Below are positions 1 to 8,773 of a DNA stretch of 64,000 nucleotides, one piece after another (the first letter of the stretch is position 1; every line of letters starts with the position of its first letter). The position numbers were made by a program, and so were the translations under genes. Source of the DNA: Sunxiuqinia elliptica. GTDB taxonomy: Bacteria > Bacteroidota > Bacteroidia > Bacteroidales > Prolixibacteraceae. The notes beneath the pieces are model-generated. The model made no database searches. It worked only from the letters and a program-made list of their open reading frames with translations, and was not told where the DNA came from. Where the stretch lies: positions 372,001 through 436,000 of the forward strand of contig NZ_FONW01000002.1 of NCBI RefSeq assembly GCF_900113005.1, read 5' to 3'.

Positions 1-2372
1 GCAACACCTTTGAGCTGGCAGATTTGCTCGCTCAGGAAGTGATTGACTTTGCGGCAAATGACTATGAGTGGACAACAACAGCAATTGGCATTGATAGCTT
101 GGTGCTTGAGGAAACAAAAGCCGATCAGCTGCTTTTGATGAAAGGTTTTCTAACTGTTGATCGCTGGACGAAAGGGAAACTAGTTTTAAGTTCAAATGCG
201 GCTTACGAGTTGTATGTTGATAACGAGTTGGTAAAAACGCAGAAAGAAGCGAAGCTATCAACACAGGAGGTGGCCGTGAGCCTGCAAATAGGAAAACATG
301 CAGTTCATCTAAAGTTGATTAGCTCGGAAGAGCCTTTAAAGTTGGCTGCCCAGTTTAAAGCCGATGACGATTTTGAAGCAAGCGTAACGGAATGGAGTTT
401 GGAGCCAACTCGCTTTTTGACCATTCATGATGTGCTTGATGGCAAGTCAGTCAAGTCAGCTCAAATTTCAGCATCTGGAAAGTACGCCTTGCTGAAGTAT
501 AGCGAAGTGATTGCCGGCAATGGAAAAAGCAAGCAGTGGTACGAATTGGTTGATTTGGAGCAGCAGCGCACAGTTCAGGTGTTTCGTGAACCGAAACTCG
601 GGCAGGTAAAATGGTTGCCAACAACCGATCGTCTCAGTTATACTGCTAGTTTCGATGGCAAATCAGATTTGTTTGTTTATGATCCAACGCTGGGAACCGA
701 GCAAACCATTGCGACGGCCATTGAAGATTTAGCCGGTTATTCGTGGGCTGAACAAGAGAACTTCATCATTTATTCACGAAAGAAAGATGCAGAGAAGCCG
801 GGCGACTTGAAACGGATTTATGGAAACGACGACCGCCTGCCTTATTTCAGAACGCGCTATTATTTGTATCAGCTTGATGTTGAAACAGGAAGTCGGATGC
901 CTTTAACAGCAGGTGTTTGGAGTGCTAGTTTGCATGATATTCATCCGGATGGAAGCCGGATTCTATTTTCTACCAGCCGAAGAGATTACCGTGAAGTTCC
1001 CTTCTCGAAGCAAAACCTGTACGAGCTAAATTTGGAAACAATGGCTTTGGATACCTTGTGGAAAGACAAATTGTATGGAGGATCGTGCCAGTATTCTCCA
1101 AATGGCAAAATGCTTTTGGTGCAGGGCGGACCTGAATGCTTTGATGAGCTGGGCGTGAATGTTGAAGGTGATAAAATTCCGAATAGCTACGATAGTCAGC
1201 TCTACTTATTCAATTTGGATAACAAAAAAGCGACCAGCCTGACCTATGACTTTGATCCGGCTATTGCTGACGCTTTTTGGGCATCCGATGACCAGGTTTT
1301 TGTATCGGTGACCGAGCGTGATTACAAGAAACTGTATGAGTTAAACCCCAATAAAAAGAATTTCCGCGAGATAAAGCTGGACGTGGATGTGCTTAGATCA
1401 ATTGATTATTCAGCTGATGGCTCGGTGGCTGTTTATACCGGAAGCAGTATTTCATCACCTCAGCAAGTCTATACCTTGCAACTGCCCAAAGGCAAGGGAC
1501 AGTTATTGTCAGCACCGGCCAAAGAACAGTTTGAAACAATCGCTTTTGGAAAAACAACCGATTGGAATTTTACAAACAGCAAGGGAACAACCATTTACGG
1601 TCGGGTGTACTACCCACCGAACTATGAAGAAGGAAAACAATATCCGCTTATTGTGAATTTCTACGGCGGAACGTCACCAACTGATCGTTCATTCGATGGG
1701 CGTTACCCCAAAAATATTTGGGCGGCCAATGGTTATGTAGTATATGTGATGCAGCCTAGTGGAGCAACCGGTTTTGGACAGGACTTTTCAGCGCTTCACG
1801 TGAATGGTTGGGGCGAGGATGCCATTGACGATATCATTGAGGGAACGGAAAAGTTTCTTGAAGCGCATGATGAAGTTGATGCGGCTAATGTCGGATGTAT
1901 TGGTGCTTCGTATGGCGGATTTACAACCATGTTGTTGCAAACACGCACCAAGCTGTTTAAAACAGCGATCTCCCATGCCGGAATTAGTTCTATCTCCAGT
2001 TATTGGGGAGAAGGATACTGGGGCTATTCCTACAATGCTGGAGCGGCGAAAAACAGCTACCCTTGGAGTCGAAAAGATATTTTCGTTGAAAACAGCCCGC
2101 TATACAATGCTGACCAGTTTAATAATTCCATTTTGCTGTTGCACGGAACCTCGGATACGAACGTGCCGGTAGGCGAAAGCTTGCAATACTACGCTGCGCT
2201 CAAACTGTTGGGCAAAGATGTGGAGATGGTTTTAGTGGCTGGCGAGGACCACTGGATTTTGGACTACAAAAAGCGCTTGGAATGGCACAACACCATCATG
2301 TCGTGGTTCGACCTGAAACTGAAAGACCAGGCACAACAATGGAATGATCTTTATCCTGACCGGGAATTGTAA
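1..2372 (+). CDS. S9 family prolyl oligopeptidase-like serine peptidase (5' end outside window)
   Basis: Probably a secreted or periplasmic S9-family serine peptidase that trims peptides. The frame is open from base 3 to the window edge without a convincing start; the first start-like codon, a TTG at 24, lies inside what looks like ordinary coding sequence, so the gene is cut on the left. At least 789 residues are present. The N-terminal two thirds have the repeated beta-strand texture of a WD40/DPP-IV-like propeller. The C-terminal third is an alpha/beta-hydrolase with GASYGG (nucleophile Ser codon 1908-1910), the acid Asp in HGTSDTNVP (codon 2154-2156) and the base His in EDHW (codon 2250-2252). 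The complete triad suggests an active enzyme. Family assignment is secure; substrate is unknown. Confidence 0.88.
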   Translation, partial: NTFELADLLAQEVIDFAANDYEWTTTAIGIDSLVLEETKADQLLLMKGFLTVDRWTKGKLVLSSNAAYELYVDNELVKTQKEAKLSTQEVAVSLQIGKHAVHLKLISSEEPLKLAAQFKADDDFEASVTEWSLEPTRFLTIHDVLDGKSVKSAQISASGKYALLKYSEVIAGNGKSKQWYELVDLEQQRTVQVFREPKLGQVKWLPTTDRLSYTASFDGKSDLFVYDPTLGTEQTIATAIEDLAGYSWAEQENFIIYSRKKDAEKPGDLKRIYGNDDRLPYFRTRYYLYQLDVETGSRMPLTAGVWSASLHDIHPDGSRILFSTSRRDYREVPFSKQNLYELNLETMALDTLWKDKLYGGSCQYSPNGKMLLVQGGPECFDELGVNVEGDKIPNSYDSQLYLFNLDNKKATSLTYDFDPAIADAFWASDDQVFVSVTERDYKKLYELNPNKKNFREIKLDVDVLRSIDYSADGSVAVYTGSSISSPQQVYTLQLPKGKGQLLSAPAKEQFETIAFGKTTDWNFTNSKGTTIYGRVYYPPNYEEGKQYPLIVNFYGGTSPTDRSFDGRYPKNIWAANGYVVYVMQPSGATGFGQDFSALHVNGWGEDAIDDIIEGTEKFLEAHDEVDAANVGCIGASYGGFTTMLLQTRTKLFKTAISHAGISSISSYWGEGYWGYSYNAGAAKNSYPWSRKDIFVENSPLYNADQFNNSILLLHGTSDTNVPVGESLQYYAALKLLGKDVEMVLVAGEDHWILDYKKRLEWHNTIMSWFDLKLKDQAQQWNDLYPDREL

Positions 2373-2395
2373 TCCTTAGCTCAGTTGATTTCGAA

Positions 2396-2434
2396 ACAGG
2401 CAGGTCCGGTGCAAACAGGGCCTGCCTGTTTTTG
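2396..2434 (+). terminator. Probable terminator after the S9 peptidase
   Basis: Stem ACAGGCAGG (2396-2404) pairs with CCTGCCTGT (2421-2429) and is followed by a short T-rich run. It begins 24 bases after the peptidase stop codon. Confidence 0.6.
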
Positions 2435-2601
2435 TTTAGGTAGGCGATGCAGGAAGGTCGAAAGGCCGGGGAGCACCTCAATCAGCGTGTTTTTGAACGA
2501 GCCAGTGGAGGGACTTCTGAACTCTGTAACTTATAAATCAAGGGAATATTAAATTTTGGTAGAACGGCTTTCTTTGATTTTACATACCGCCTAAAAAAGA
2601 A

Positions 2602-2609
2602 TACTTTTG
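2602..2609 (+). promoter_or_regulatory. -7 promoter element of gpmI
   Basis: TACTTTTG matches the Bacteroidota -7 consensus TAnnTTTG exactly and lies 38 bases before the gpmI start codon. A TTTG at 2573-2576 could be the -33 element, though its spacing (25 bases) is longer than usual. Confidence 0.5.
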
Positions 2610-2647
2610 TGCGGAAAATAGTTATTTATTTAAAACGATTATAAATT

Positions 2648-4180
2648 ATGGCTGATGTACAAAAAACCCTGTTAATGATTCTGGATGGATGGGGAATTGG
2701 TGATGGTTCAAAGCGTGATGTTGTCACAACTGCACCGACTCCGTTTATCGATTCATTAGAAAAAGAATATCCCAATTCTCAACTACTGACTTCTGGTGAA
2801 AACGTTGGTTTGCCTGACGGACAGATGGGGAACTCAGAGGTAGGCCACCTGAATATTGGCGCTGGTCGCGTTCTTTATCAGGATATGGTAAAAATTACCA
2901 AAGCAATTAAAGATAAGTCGTTGTGGGAAAATCCACAATTGCTAAAAGCATACAATTACGCCAAGGATAACAACAAAAAAGTACACCTGATTGGCTTAAT
3001 CGGCCCTGGTGGAGTACACGCTTTAAGCTCACACATGGTTGCACTTTGCCAAATGGCTACAGACCTGGGGCTAGAAGATGTGTTTGTTCATGGTTTGACT
3101 GACGGACGTGACACCGACCCTCGTTCAGGGTATGGATTCCTGGAAAAAGACCTGGAAGACCTGAAAGGAACGAACGGTAAATTCGCTTCAATCATCGGGC
3201 GTTACTACGGAATGGACCGCGATAAAAACTACGATCGTTTGAAGTTGGCTTACGACCTGTACACAGAAGGTAAGGGTGAGAAAGCAACCGACTTGTTGGC
3301 TGCCATTCAAGCTTCATATGATGCAGGTGTTACCGATGAGTTCATCAAGCCAATTTGCATGGTGAAAGAAGATGGTAGCCCGGTGGGAGTGATTGAAGAA
3401 GGTGATGTGGTTATCTGTTTCAACTTCCGTACCGACCGTTTGCGTCAAACAACAATTGCATTCACCCAGGAAAACTTGCCTGAGTTTGGAATGAAAACCA
3501 TGGACTTGCAGTGGTACACCATGACCACTTACAAAGCCGACTTTAAAGGCGTCAATGTCATTTTCGAAAAAGCAAACCCAACCAATACCATGGGAGAAAT
3601 TGTTTCGAAAGCTGGCTTGAAGCAAATCCGGATTGCAGAGACTGAAAAATACGCTCACGTAACCTTCTTCTTTAGCGGTGGCCGCGAAGACGAGTTTGAC
3701 GGAGAAAGCCGTATTTTGATTCCTTCTCCTAAAGTTCCTACTTACGATCATCAGCCAGAAATGTCGGCTCCTAAAATTAAGGATGCGATTGTTCCTGAGC
3801 TGCAAAAAGGAGAAGTTGATTTTGTTTGCTTGAACTTTGCAAATGGCGATATGGTAGGACATACCGGTGATTACGAAGCGATTTCGAAAGCCGTATCTGC
3901 TGTTGACTCATGCGCAAAAGAAGTGGTTGAGGCTGCTCGCGCAAACAACTACAATGTATTGATTATTGCTGACCACGGAAACGCGGATAACGCGGTGAAC
4001 GAAGATGGCTCAGCTAATACAGCTCACTCGTTGAACCCCGTTCCATGTATTTATGTGAGCGACGACAAGAACCTGACCATTGAAAATGGTATTTTGGCTG
4101 ATGTAGCGCCAACCTTGTTGTCTGAAATGGGATTGGAAATTCCGGCTGAAATGACCGGTAAAGTTTTGATTAAACGCTAA
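2648..4180 (+). CDS. gpmI: 2,3-bisphosphoglycerate-independent phosphoglycerate mutase
   Basis: Interconverts 3- and 2-phosphoglycerate in glycolysis and gluconeogenesis in the cytoplasm. At 510 residues it has the normal length for the cofactor-independent, alkaline-phosphatase-fold, two-metal enzyme. DGWG near residue 13 provides a metal-binding Asp, and GNSEVGH carries the phosphorylated Ser at about residue 63. HGLTDGRDT, the RYYGMDRD stretch and the C-terminal ADHGNAD metal motif are all present. The ATG is preceded by an exact TAnnTTTG promoter and the gene is followed by a strong terminator, so it is probably monocistronic. The assignment is secure. Confidence 0.97.
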   Translation: MADVQKTLLMILDGWGIGDGSKRDVVTTAPTPFIDSLEKEYPNSQLLTSGENVGLPDGQMGNSEVGHLNIGAGRVLYQDMVKITKAIKDKSLWENPQLLKAYNYAKDNNKKVHLIGLIGPGGVHALSSHMVALCQMATDLGLEDVFVHGLTDGRDTDPRSGYGFLEKDLEDLKGTNGKFASIIGRYYGMDRDKNYDRLKLAYDLYTEGKGEKATDLLAAIQASYDAGVTDEFIKPICMVKEDGSPVGVIEEGDVVICFNFRTDRLRQTTIAFTQENLPEFGMKTMDLQWYTMTTYKADFKGVNVIFEKANPTNTMGEIVSKAGLKQIRIAETEKYAHVTFFFSGGREDEFDGESRILIPSPKVPTYDHQPEMSAPKIKDAIVPELQKGEVDFVCLNFANGDMVGHTGDYEAISKAVSAVDSCAKEVVEAARANNYNVLIIADHGNADNAVNEDGSANTAHSLNPVPCIYVSDDKNLTIENGILADVAPTLLSEMGLEIPAEMTGKVLIKR

Positions 4181-4199
4181 GTTTTTTTAGATATCTTTG

Positions 4200-4238
4200 A
4201 GCCCTCCCGGATGGTTCGGGAGGGCTTTATTTTTTTAT
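4200..4238 (+). terminator. Rho-independent terminator of gpmI
   Basis: Ten-base-pair stem AGCCCTCCCG / CGGGAGGGCT with a six-base loop, followed by TTATTTTTT. It starts 20 bases after the gpmI stop. The hairpin ends only 17 bases before the next start codon, so the downstream gene may be expressed by read-through or from a promoter overlapping this element. Confidence 0.85.
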
Positions 4239-4243
4239 GTGCT

Positions 4244-4828
4244 ATGCTGGAAATTGGAAAAACCATTGTTAGTTTCGATGTGATTGAGGAACACTTTCTG
4301 TGTGACTTATTTAAGTGTAAAGGTGCTTGTTGTGTTGAAGGCGATTCAGGTGCGCCATTAACCGCAGAGGAGGCGTTAAAGCTGGAAGAGATTTATCCGA
4401 TTGTGGAGCCTTACATGACGCAGGAAGGAAAAGCAGTGATTGCACACCAGGGAACCAGCATGGTTGATGAGGATGGCGATACCGTTACTCCCTTGGTTAA
4501 CAACCGCGAGTGCGCTTATACCTTTACCGATGATAAAGGGATTGTCAAGTGCGGAATCGAAAAAGCCTTTTTGGAAGGGAAGATCGATTTTCGTAAGCCG
4601 GTTTCCTGCCACCTGTTTCCTGTTCGGATTACCGAATACAAACGTTTTGACGCGGTCAATTACCAAGAGCTTAAAATCTGCAAGCCCGGTCGGGAGTGCG
4701 GACGCGGACAAAAATTGCCACTTTACCAATTCTTAAAAGAACCACTGATTCGCAAGTACGGAAAAGACTGGTACGAACAACTAGCCTTTGCCGCGAAAGA
4801 ACGTCCTTGGGAAAAGTCAGCGGAGTAA
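4244..4828 (+). CDS. DUF3109 family cysteine-rich protein
   Basis: A 194-residue protein of the DUF3109 family, conserved in Bacteroidota and of unknown function. It is rich in cysteines: a CDLFKCKGACC cluster near the N terminus, then isolated cysteines around NRECAYTF, VKCGIEKA, VSCHLFP, KICKPGRECG. The spacing resembles the YkgJ-type CxxxCxxCC metal-binding proteins, so an Fe-S or zinc site is plausible (inference). An in-frame ATG at 4211 exists, but it lies inside the gpmI terminator hairpin, so ATG 4244 (MLEIGKT) is preferred. The gene faces a minus-strand aldehyde dehydrogenase. Confidence 0.8.
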   Translation: MLEIGKTIVSFDVIEEHFLCDLFKCKGACCVEGDSGAPLTAEEALKLEEIYPIVEPYMTQEGKAVIAHQGTSMVDEDGDTVTPLVNNRECAYTFTDDKGIVKCGIEKAFLEGKIDFRKPVSCHLFPVRITEYKRFDAVNYQELKICKPGRECGRGQKLPLYQFLKEPLIRKYGKDWYEQLAFAAKERPWEKSAE

Positions 4829-4881
4829 ATCACACCCATTACCCCTAGGGAAAGGAGTTTGGGGCAGCTGATCCTGGAGTC

Positions 4882-4902
4882 CTTCTATGTGATTCATAGA
4901 AG
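4882..4902. other. Small hairpin between convergent genes
   Basis: CTTCTATG and CATAGAAG form an 8-bp perfect stem with a five-base loop in the 81-base gap between the converging DUF3109 and aldehyde dehydrogenase genes. There is no clear T-run on either side, so it is at best a weak two-way terminator. Confidence 0.35.
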
Positions 4903-4909
4903 CGGCTGT

Positions 4910-6280
4910 TTACTCAAAAAGCCATTTTATCAGTTTTAACTTGGTATCCGTATAAGGCGGATACTTTATGTTGGGCTCAAACCAAAAGGGTTTATCCAAT
5001 ATACTTTTTCGGTGAGAGAATGCATCGAAGCCAGCCTTTCCGTGGTAGCTTCCAATTCCGCTTGAGCCAACGCCTCCAAAGGGGAGTTTGCTGTTTGAAA
5101 GGTGCATCACACTGTCATTAACAGCCCCGCCACCAAAGGAAATCTCTTTTAATAGTTGACGAATTAGCTTTCGGTTTTTCGAGTAAATGTAACAAGCCAG
5201 TGGTTTGGGCCTGGCCTTAACTTCCTGAACGGCTTCATTCAAATGATCAAAGCTTAGAACCGGAAGAATGGGGCCAAATATCTCATCTTTCATCACCTCA
5301 TCATCAAAGGTCACATTCTTCAGAATGGTGGGTTTGATCAGTCTTTTTTCGCGATTGGAGTAGCCTCCATAAACGGTTTTTGCCGGATCAATCAGCTTGG
5401 TCAACCGATCAAAATGAGCGGTGGTTATAATTTTTAAATAATTGTCATCCAGCGAATCGTCATTGCTGTGATACTTGTCTAACTCGTTTGTAAGTGCTTC
5501 GAGAAACGGGCTTTCAATAACCCGGTCAACCAAAATATAATCGGGCGCAACACAGGTTTGTCCGGCATTCAGAAACTTAGCCCAGGCAATTCGTTTGGCC
5601 GTCAGCTTGAGGTCGCAGTCGGCAAGGACAAATGTTGGGCTTTTGCCTCCCAGCTCCAGCGTTACCGGCGTGAGGTGCTTGGCTGCAGCTTGGTAAATAA
5701 TTTTACCCACGGGAATGCTGCCAGTGAAGAAGATCTTGTCAAACCGATACTCCAAGAGTTCACTCGTTTCTTTGACGCCTCCTTCGGCAACATGGAAATA
5801 CTCGCTCGGAAAATTCTCGTTGATTATTTGAGCCATCACTTGTGAGGTGCGGGCCGGAAGCTCGCTGGGCTTTAAAATAACCGTATTGCCCGCGGCAAGC
5901 GAGGTGATTGCCGGAACCAGCGACAGTTGAAACGGGTAATTCCAGGCACCAATGACCAAGGTGTTTCCTAAAGGCTCGACAAGCTGATAACTTCTGGCCG
6001 GGAAATTGGCTAGTCCGGTGGCTACCTTTCGGGCTTTGCTCCACTTCGGAATTTTCTTGATGAAACCATTGATCTCATGATACAAGAGGGAGAGCTCAGA
6101 GATGTAGGTTTCAAACTCCGACTTGCCGAAATCCTGGTAAATTGCCTGGTAGAGCAAATCTTCATTTTCTTTTAGGACACGCTTAAATTTTTGGAGTTGT
6201 GCGATCCTGAAATTGACATCCTTGGTGGTATTGCTATTGAAAAACGCTTTTTGGAGTGTGTGAATGTTTTGAATGGTCAT
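4910..6280 (-). CDS. Aldehyde dehydrogenase, class 3-like
   Basis: NAD(P)-dependent oxidation of an aldehyde to a carboxylic acid. The 456 residues match the short class-3/fatty-aldehyde group rather than the roughly 500-residue class 1/2 enzymes. Visible motifs are PWNYPF-like GAWNYPFQLS, KPSELPART, the catalytic Glu in TLELGGKSP (about E209) and the nucleophile in NAGQTCVAPDY (about C243), followed by EIFGPILPV and PFGGVGSSG. All key residues are present. Coniferyl or long-chain aldehyde dehydrogenase is the likeliest specialisation, but the substrate cannot be read from the sequence. It may be co-transcribed with the upstream hydrolase (62 bases apart). Confidence 0.9.
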   Translation of the reverse strand: MTIQNIHTLQKAFFNSNTTKDVNFRIAQLQKFKRVLKENEDLLYQAIYQDFGKSEFETYISELSLLYHEINGFIKKIPKWSKARKVATGLANFPARSYQLVEPLGNTLVIGAWNYPFQLSLVPAITSLAAGNTVILKPSELPARTSQVMAQIINENFPSEYFHVAEGGVKETSELLEYRFDKIFFTGSIPVGKIIYQAAAKHLTPVTLELGGKSPTFVLADCDLKLTAKRIAWAKFLNAGQTCVAPDYILVDRVIESPFLEALTNELDKYHSNDDSLDDNYLKIITTAHFDRLTKLIDPAKTVYGGYSNREKRLIKPTILKNVTFDDEVMKDEIFGPILPVLSFDHLNEAVQEVKARPKPLACYIYSKNRKLIRQLLKEISFGGGAVNDSVMHLSNSKLPFGGVGSSGIGSYHGKAGFDAFSHRKSILDKPFWFEPNIKYPPYTDTKLKLIKWLFE

Positions 6281-6342
6281 GGTTTGGTTGCTGGTTTCAA
6301 GATGGTGGTTGCTAAACTTTTGCGTTTAGCTACTTCCGTAGT

Positions 6343-7134
6343 TCATAGATAGTCAATTTTTCGTAATTCTTCCCGCAGAATTTCAAAGAATTGCACGCTG
6401 GCTTGTTTTTCGAACCAAGGGGTATGTCCACATTTATTGAGACGGATCATTTTAAAATCGGGGAGGAGGGCTGCTAATGGTTGTTCAACGCCATCGATGG
6501 GATGAGGGTCGTAGCTTCCGTGGATGGCTACAACGGGACATGAGATGTTGGCGGCACGGTGTAGCAACTTTTTTGTAGCCCGTAATTTTGAGGCTTCCGG
6601 CCAAACCGACTGGTAAATTTCCATATCGAGTTCAATTTGCTCTTGGCTGTTGCCTTCGTAATCAAACGAATCGGCCAAATTCATGAGTCGTCCAAAATCG
6701 CGCAAGGTTTGGTTGTCGGTGTTTCCTGAATGGATTTTGCAAAGCAGGTACTCTGCCTCTTCTCTGTTTGCTTGACTCAACCGACTGAGCCTGATGTCTA
6801 TCAGATTTTTGTTGTATTTTTCGTCGAAAGCCCCGGAGCCAATTAAAATGAGCTGGCGAACTAAATCGGGGTAGTTGGCTGCAAAGAGAAAAGCCAACCA
6901 TGCACCCCACGAATGGCCAATCAGGGAAACCGGTAAGTCGGCTTGCCGGCTAAGCTGTTTGTGCAGCTCCAAAAGTTGGGTACTAACTGAGCGTTCACTT
7001 TGCAACAACTCTAAAACGCCAAACTCATGCGCTAAATTTTCGGCTACCGGTTTTAGTTCTCCGGCAGCGCCCGGTCCGCCATGCAACAGGGCTATGCGGT
7101 AAGGTTTGGAGCCGTATTTTCGAATGGATTTCAT
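6343..7134 (-). CDS. Alpha/beta hydrolase (proline iminopeptidase-like)
   Basis: A 263-residue cytoplasmic alpha/beta hydrolase. HGGPG at residues 18-22 is the oxyanion-hole motif typical of prolyl aminopeptidases, GHSWGAW carries the nucleophile (S75), the acid Asp is in HGSYDPHP and the base His in KCGHTPWFE. It lacks an export signal. The GHSWG variant and the small lid resemble the peptidase S33 group, but general esterase activity is equally possible. It lies 62 bases upstream of the aldehyde dehydrogenase and 62 bases downstream of the methyltransferase, all on the minus strand. Confidence 0.8.
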   Translation of the reverse strand: MKSIRKYGSKPYRIALLHGGPGAAGELKPVAENLAHEFGVLELLQSERSVSTQLLELHKQLSRQADLPVSLIGHSWGAWLAFLFAANYPDLVRQLILIGSGAFDEKYNKNLIDIRLSRLSQANREEAEYLLCKIHSGNTDNQTLRDFGRLMNLADSFDYEGNSQEQIELDMEIYQSVWPEASKLRATKKLLHRAANISCPVVAIHGSYDPHPIDGVEQPLAALLPDFKMIRLNKCGHTPWFEKQASVQFFEILREELRKIDYL

Positions 7135-7196
7135 GTCGGTTCGTGGAAACAGTATTTTGTTTTTTGAGTTATTGCGGTCTTCAACTTCCCATCATG

Positions 7197-8138
7197 CTAC
7201 ATTCTTTCGCAAACCCAGATGTTACGTGCAAATTTCTTTCCTTTTTTCTCAACCGTACAGCTATCCGAGACTTTTAGCCCCGAATTGCGGATGTGGGTTT
7301 CAATTCCAACAGTGGATACAATCACCACCCGCGGAGCCAACTTCGCTGTCGATTCAATAATGTTGAACGTGCTGGCGTCGTTCGATGAGGTGTATAAATT
7401 GTAGGGCAGATCGATAATGGCCGTGTCGTATTGCTGGGTCAGGTCTTTAACATCGGAGCGATAGACCTTGGCGGTGTAATTGTAGTGTGCCAGGTTTGTG
7501 CGGGTGGACCTGCAGGCTTTCCAGTTGATGTCACAGCCTTCAATATCGAATCCGGCAATACAGGCTTCCAACATCACGGTGCCAACGCCACAACACGCAT
7601 CCAGCATCCGTTGGTTTTGATCGCCTTTGGAGGCAATGCCAACCAGCGCTTTCGCAATGTCCATATTGATGGCACTGCTAAACGAACATGGTTTTTTCTT
7701 GTGCGCTAACCAATCGGTTTGGTGCTTGGTTAAAACCCCAAAATACCAGGTGTTTTTGTACTGGCCAATAGCGTAGGTGATCGACGGATTCGTGTAATCC
7801 GGGTCTCCTTCAATGCAATAACCAGTATCTTTTAATTTGCTCAGTCTGTCGGCATACTTGGTTGGGTCGCCACTCAGGACCAGGTATTCCACCTTAAATC
7901 CATCAACATGAATGTTCTTTTGCTTGATCTTTTCGAGCAGACCGGAATAATCGGTTGCCGACAAAATAAGCTCAAACCGACTTCTGATAAAAGGGCTGAT
8001 TGAAGGATTAAGCTTGAGATTTGAAAACAGCAAATTGTCCTGCTCTTCTTCCCCAAAAATCTGCCTCGACTCCAGCTTACATAGTTCTTCGTTATGAATG
8101 TCGTAGTTAATTGAATAGATGTAGCTGTGTGTATGCAT
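7197..8138 (-). CDS. TRM11-like/UPF0020 RNA methyltransferase
   Basis: Predicted SAM-dependent N2-guanine RNA methyltransferase of the TRM11/UPF0020 group, acting on tRNA or rRNA in the cytoplasm. The C-terminal half has the Rossmann motif I DACCGVGTVMLEA (about D180-A192), the acidic GCDIN motif II and the catalytic DLPY motif (about 243-246), hallmarks of N2-G methyltransferases. The N-terminal half is poorly conserved and may be a divergent THUMP-like RNA-binding region. I start at ATG 8138 (MHTHSYIYS) rather than the TTG four codons upstream. The palindrome array lies further upstream. Confidence 0.75.
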   Translation of the reverse strand: MHTHSYIYSINYDIHNEELCKLESRQIFGEEEQDNLLFSNLKLNPSISPFIRSRFELILSATDYSGLLEKIKQKNIHVDGFKVEYLVLSGDPTKYADRLSKLKDTGYCIEGDPDYTNPSITYAIGQYKNTWYFGVLTKHQTDWLAHKKKPCSFSSAINMDIAKALVGIASKGDQNQRMLDACCGVGTVMLEACIAGFDIEGCDINWKACRSTRTNLAHYNYTAKVYRSDVKDLTQQYDTAIIDLPYNLYTSSNDASTFNIIESTAKLAPRVVIVSTVGIETHIRNSGLKVSDSCTVEKKGKKFARNIWVCERM

Positions 8139-8311
8139 ATTTAAGGTCAAATTGTTGAGAAATAAGATTCATTCGTGGATCAAGCTTAAGTAGCCCCAAG
8201 TTTTATTGGGAGGCAAAAATACAAAAGAAAGTGGGAGAATGCATGTTTCTTTTTGATGCTTTAGAACGGAAAGTGCTTGTTGCAAGCGGATTTCAGGGGG
8301 AAGGGGTATTT

Positions 8312-8580
8312 TCTCGCAGGCTCGCGAGAGCCTTTTCTGGATCGGAATTCGCTCTCGCAGCGCTGCGAGAGCATTTCTTGGATTGGGTTTGGACTCTCGC
8401 AGCACTGCGAGAGTCTTTTCTGGATCAGAATTTATTGTCGCAGCGCTGCGAGAGTCTTTTTTTAATCGGAATTAGCTCCCGCAATCCTGCGAGAGCATTT
8501 CTTGGACTGGCTTTGGGCTCTCGCAGCACGGTGAGAGCATTTTCTGGCTAGGGTTTTAGCTCTTACAATTCTGCTCAGCT
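8312..8580. repeat. Tandem array of about seven palindromes, 41-42 bp period
   Basis: Inverted repeats are centred at about 8320, 8361, 8403, 8444, 8485, 8527 and 8569. The second unit (8351-8372) is a perfect 22-bp palindrome of half-site GCTCTCGCAGC. The third (8392-8415) has an 11-bp stem GACTCTCGCAG with a two-base centre. Units 1 and 4-7 are degenerate, and the last is barely recognisable. Spacers of about 19-20 bases share a TTTCTGGAT-like core. Because the period is close to 14 codons, several frames stay open and give false 14-residue-repeat ORFs (containing LAALRE) on both strands. It lies in the 635-base gap between the spondin and methyltransferase genes. Function is unknown. Confidence 0.85.
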
Positions 8581-8597
8581 AGTTATTGGGCTAATTT

Positions 8598-8642
8598 CCT
8601 TTGCCTCAACCTCAACCTTCGCCTGTGCCTTCCCCTGCGCCT
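8598..8642 (-). repeat. Pyrimidine-rich degenerate hexamer tract (left copy)
   Basis: Read on the minus strand this is a degenerate run of AAGGCN/TTGAGG-type purine hexamers. A similar tract lies on the other side of the spondin gene at 10151-10211 in the opposite orientation. A shorter run of the same kind is at 8730-8760. Confidence 0.5.
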
Positions 8643-8649
8643 CTTTAAA

Positions 8650-8689
8650 AAAAGAAAGCCCGCTATTCCTGTTACAGAAATTGCGGGCT
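8650..8689 (-). terminator. Terminator of the spondin lipoprotein gene
   Basis: Stem AGCCCGC (8657-8663) pairs with GCGGGCT (8683-8689). Read on the minus strand it is followed by a T-rich run (TTCTTTTTTT). It lies 85 bases after the spondin stop codon and separates that gene from the palindrome array. Confidence 0.7.
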
Positions 8690-8773
8690 GTTTGCTTCTC
8701 CCCAAATCGTCAATTGTATCAATCTTAATTGACTTTGCCTTCGCCTCATCCTTTGACTTTTATAAATCTCTTC

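Noticed and set aside
3314-3862. 182-codon minus-strand open frame inside gpmI
   Set aside because: Shadow of a strongly supported gene; composition and motifs belong to gpmI.
4211-4243. Longer start for the DUF3109 gene
   Set aside because: The ATG at 4211 is inside the gpmI terminator hairpin; the natural family start is ATG 4244.
8169-8551. Open frames on both strands with 14-residue repeats (LAALRE-type)
   Set aside because: They are produced by the 41-42 bp palindrome array, whose period is close to 14 codons. There is no start-site support and no known family.
8312-8580. CRISPR array
   Set aside because: Repeats are palindromic and drift, spacers are similar to each other, and no cas gene is present.
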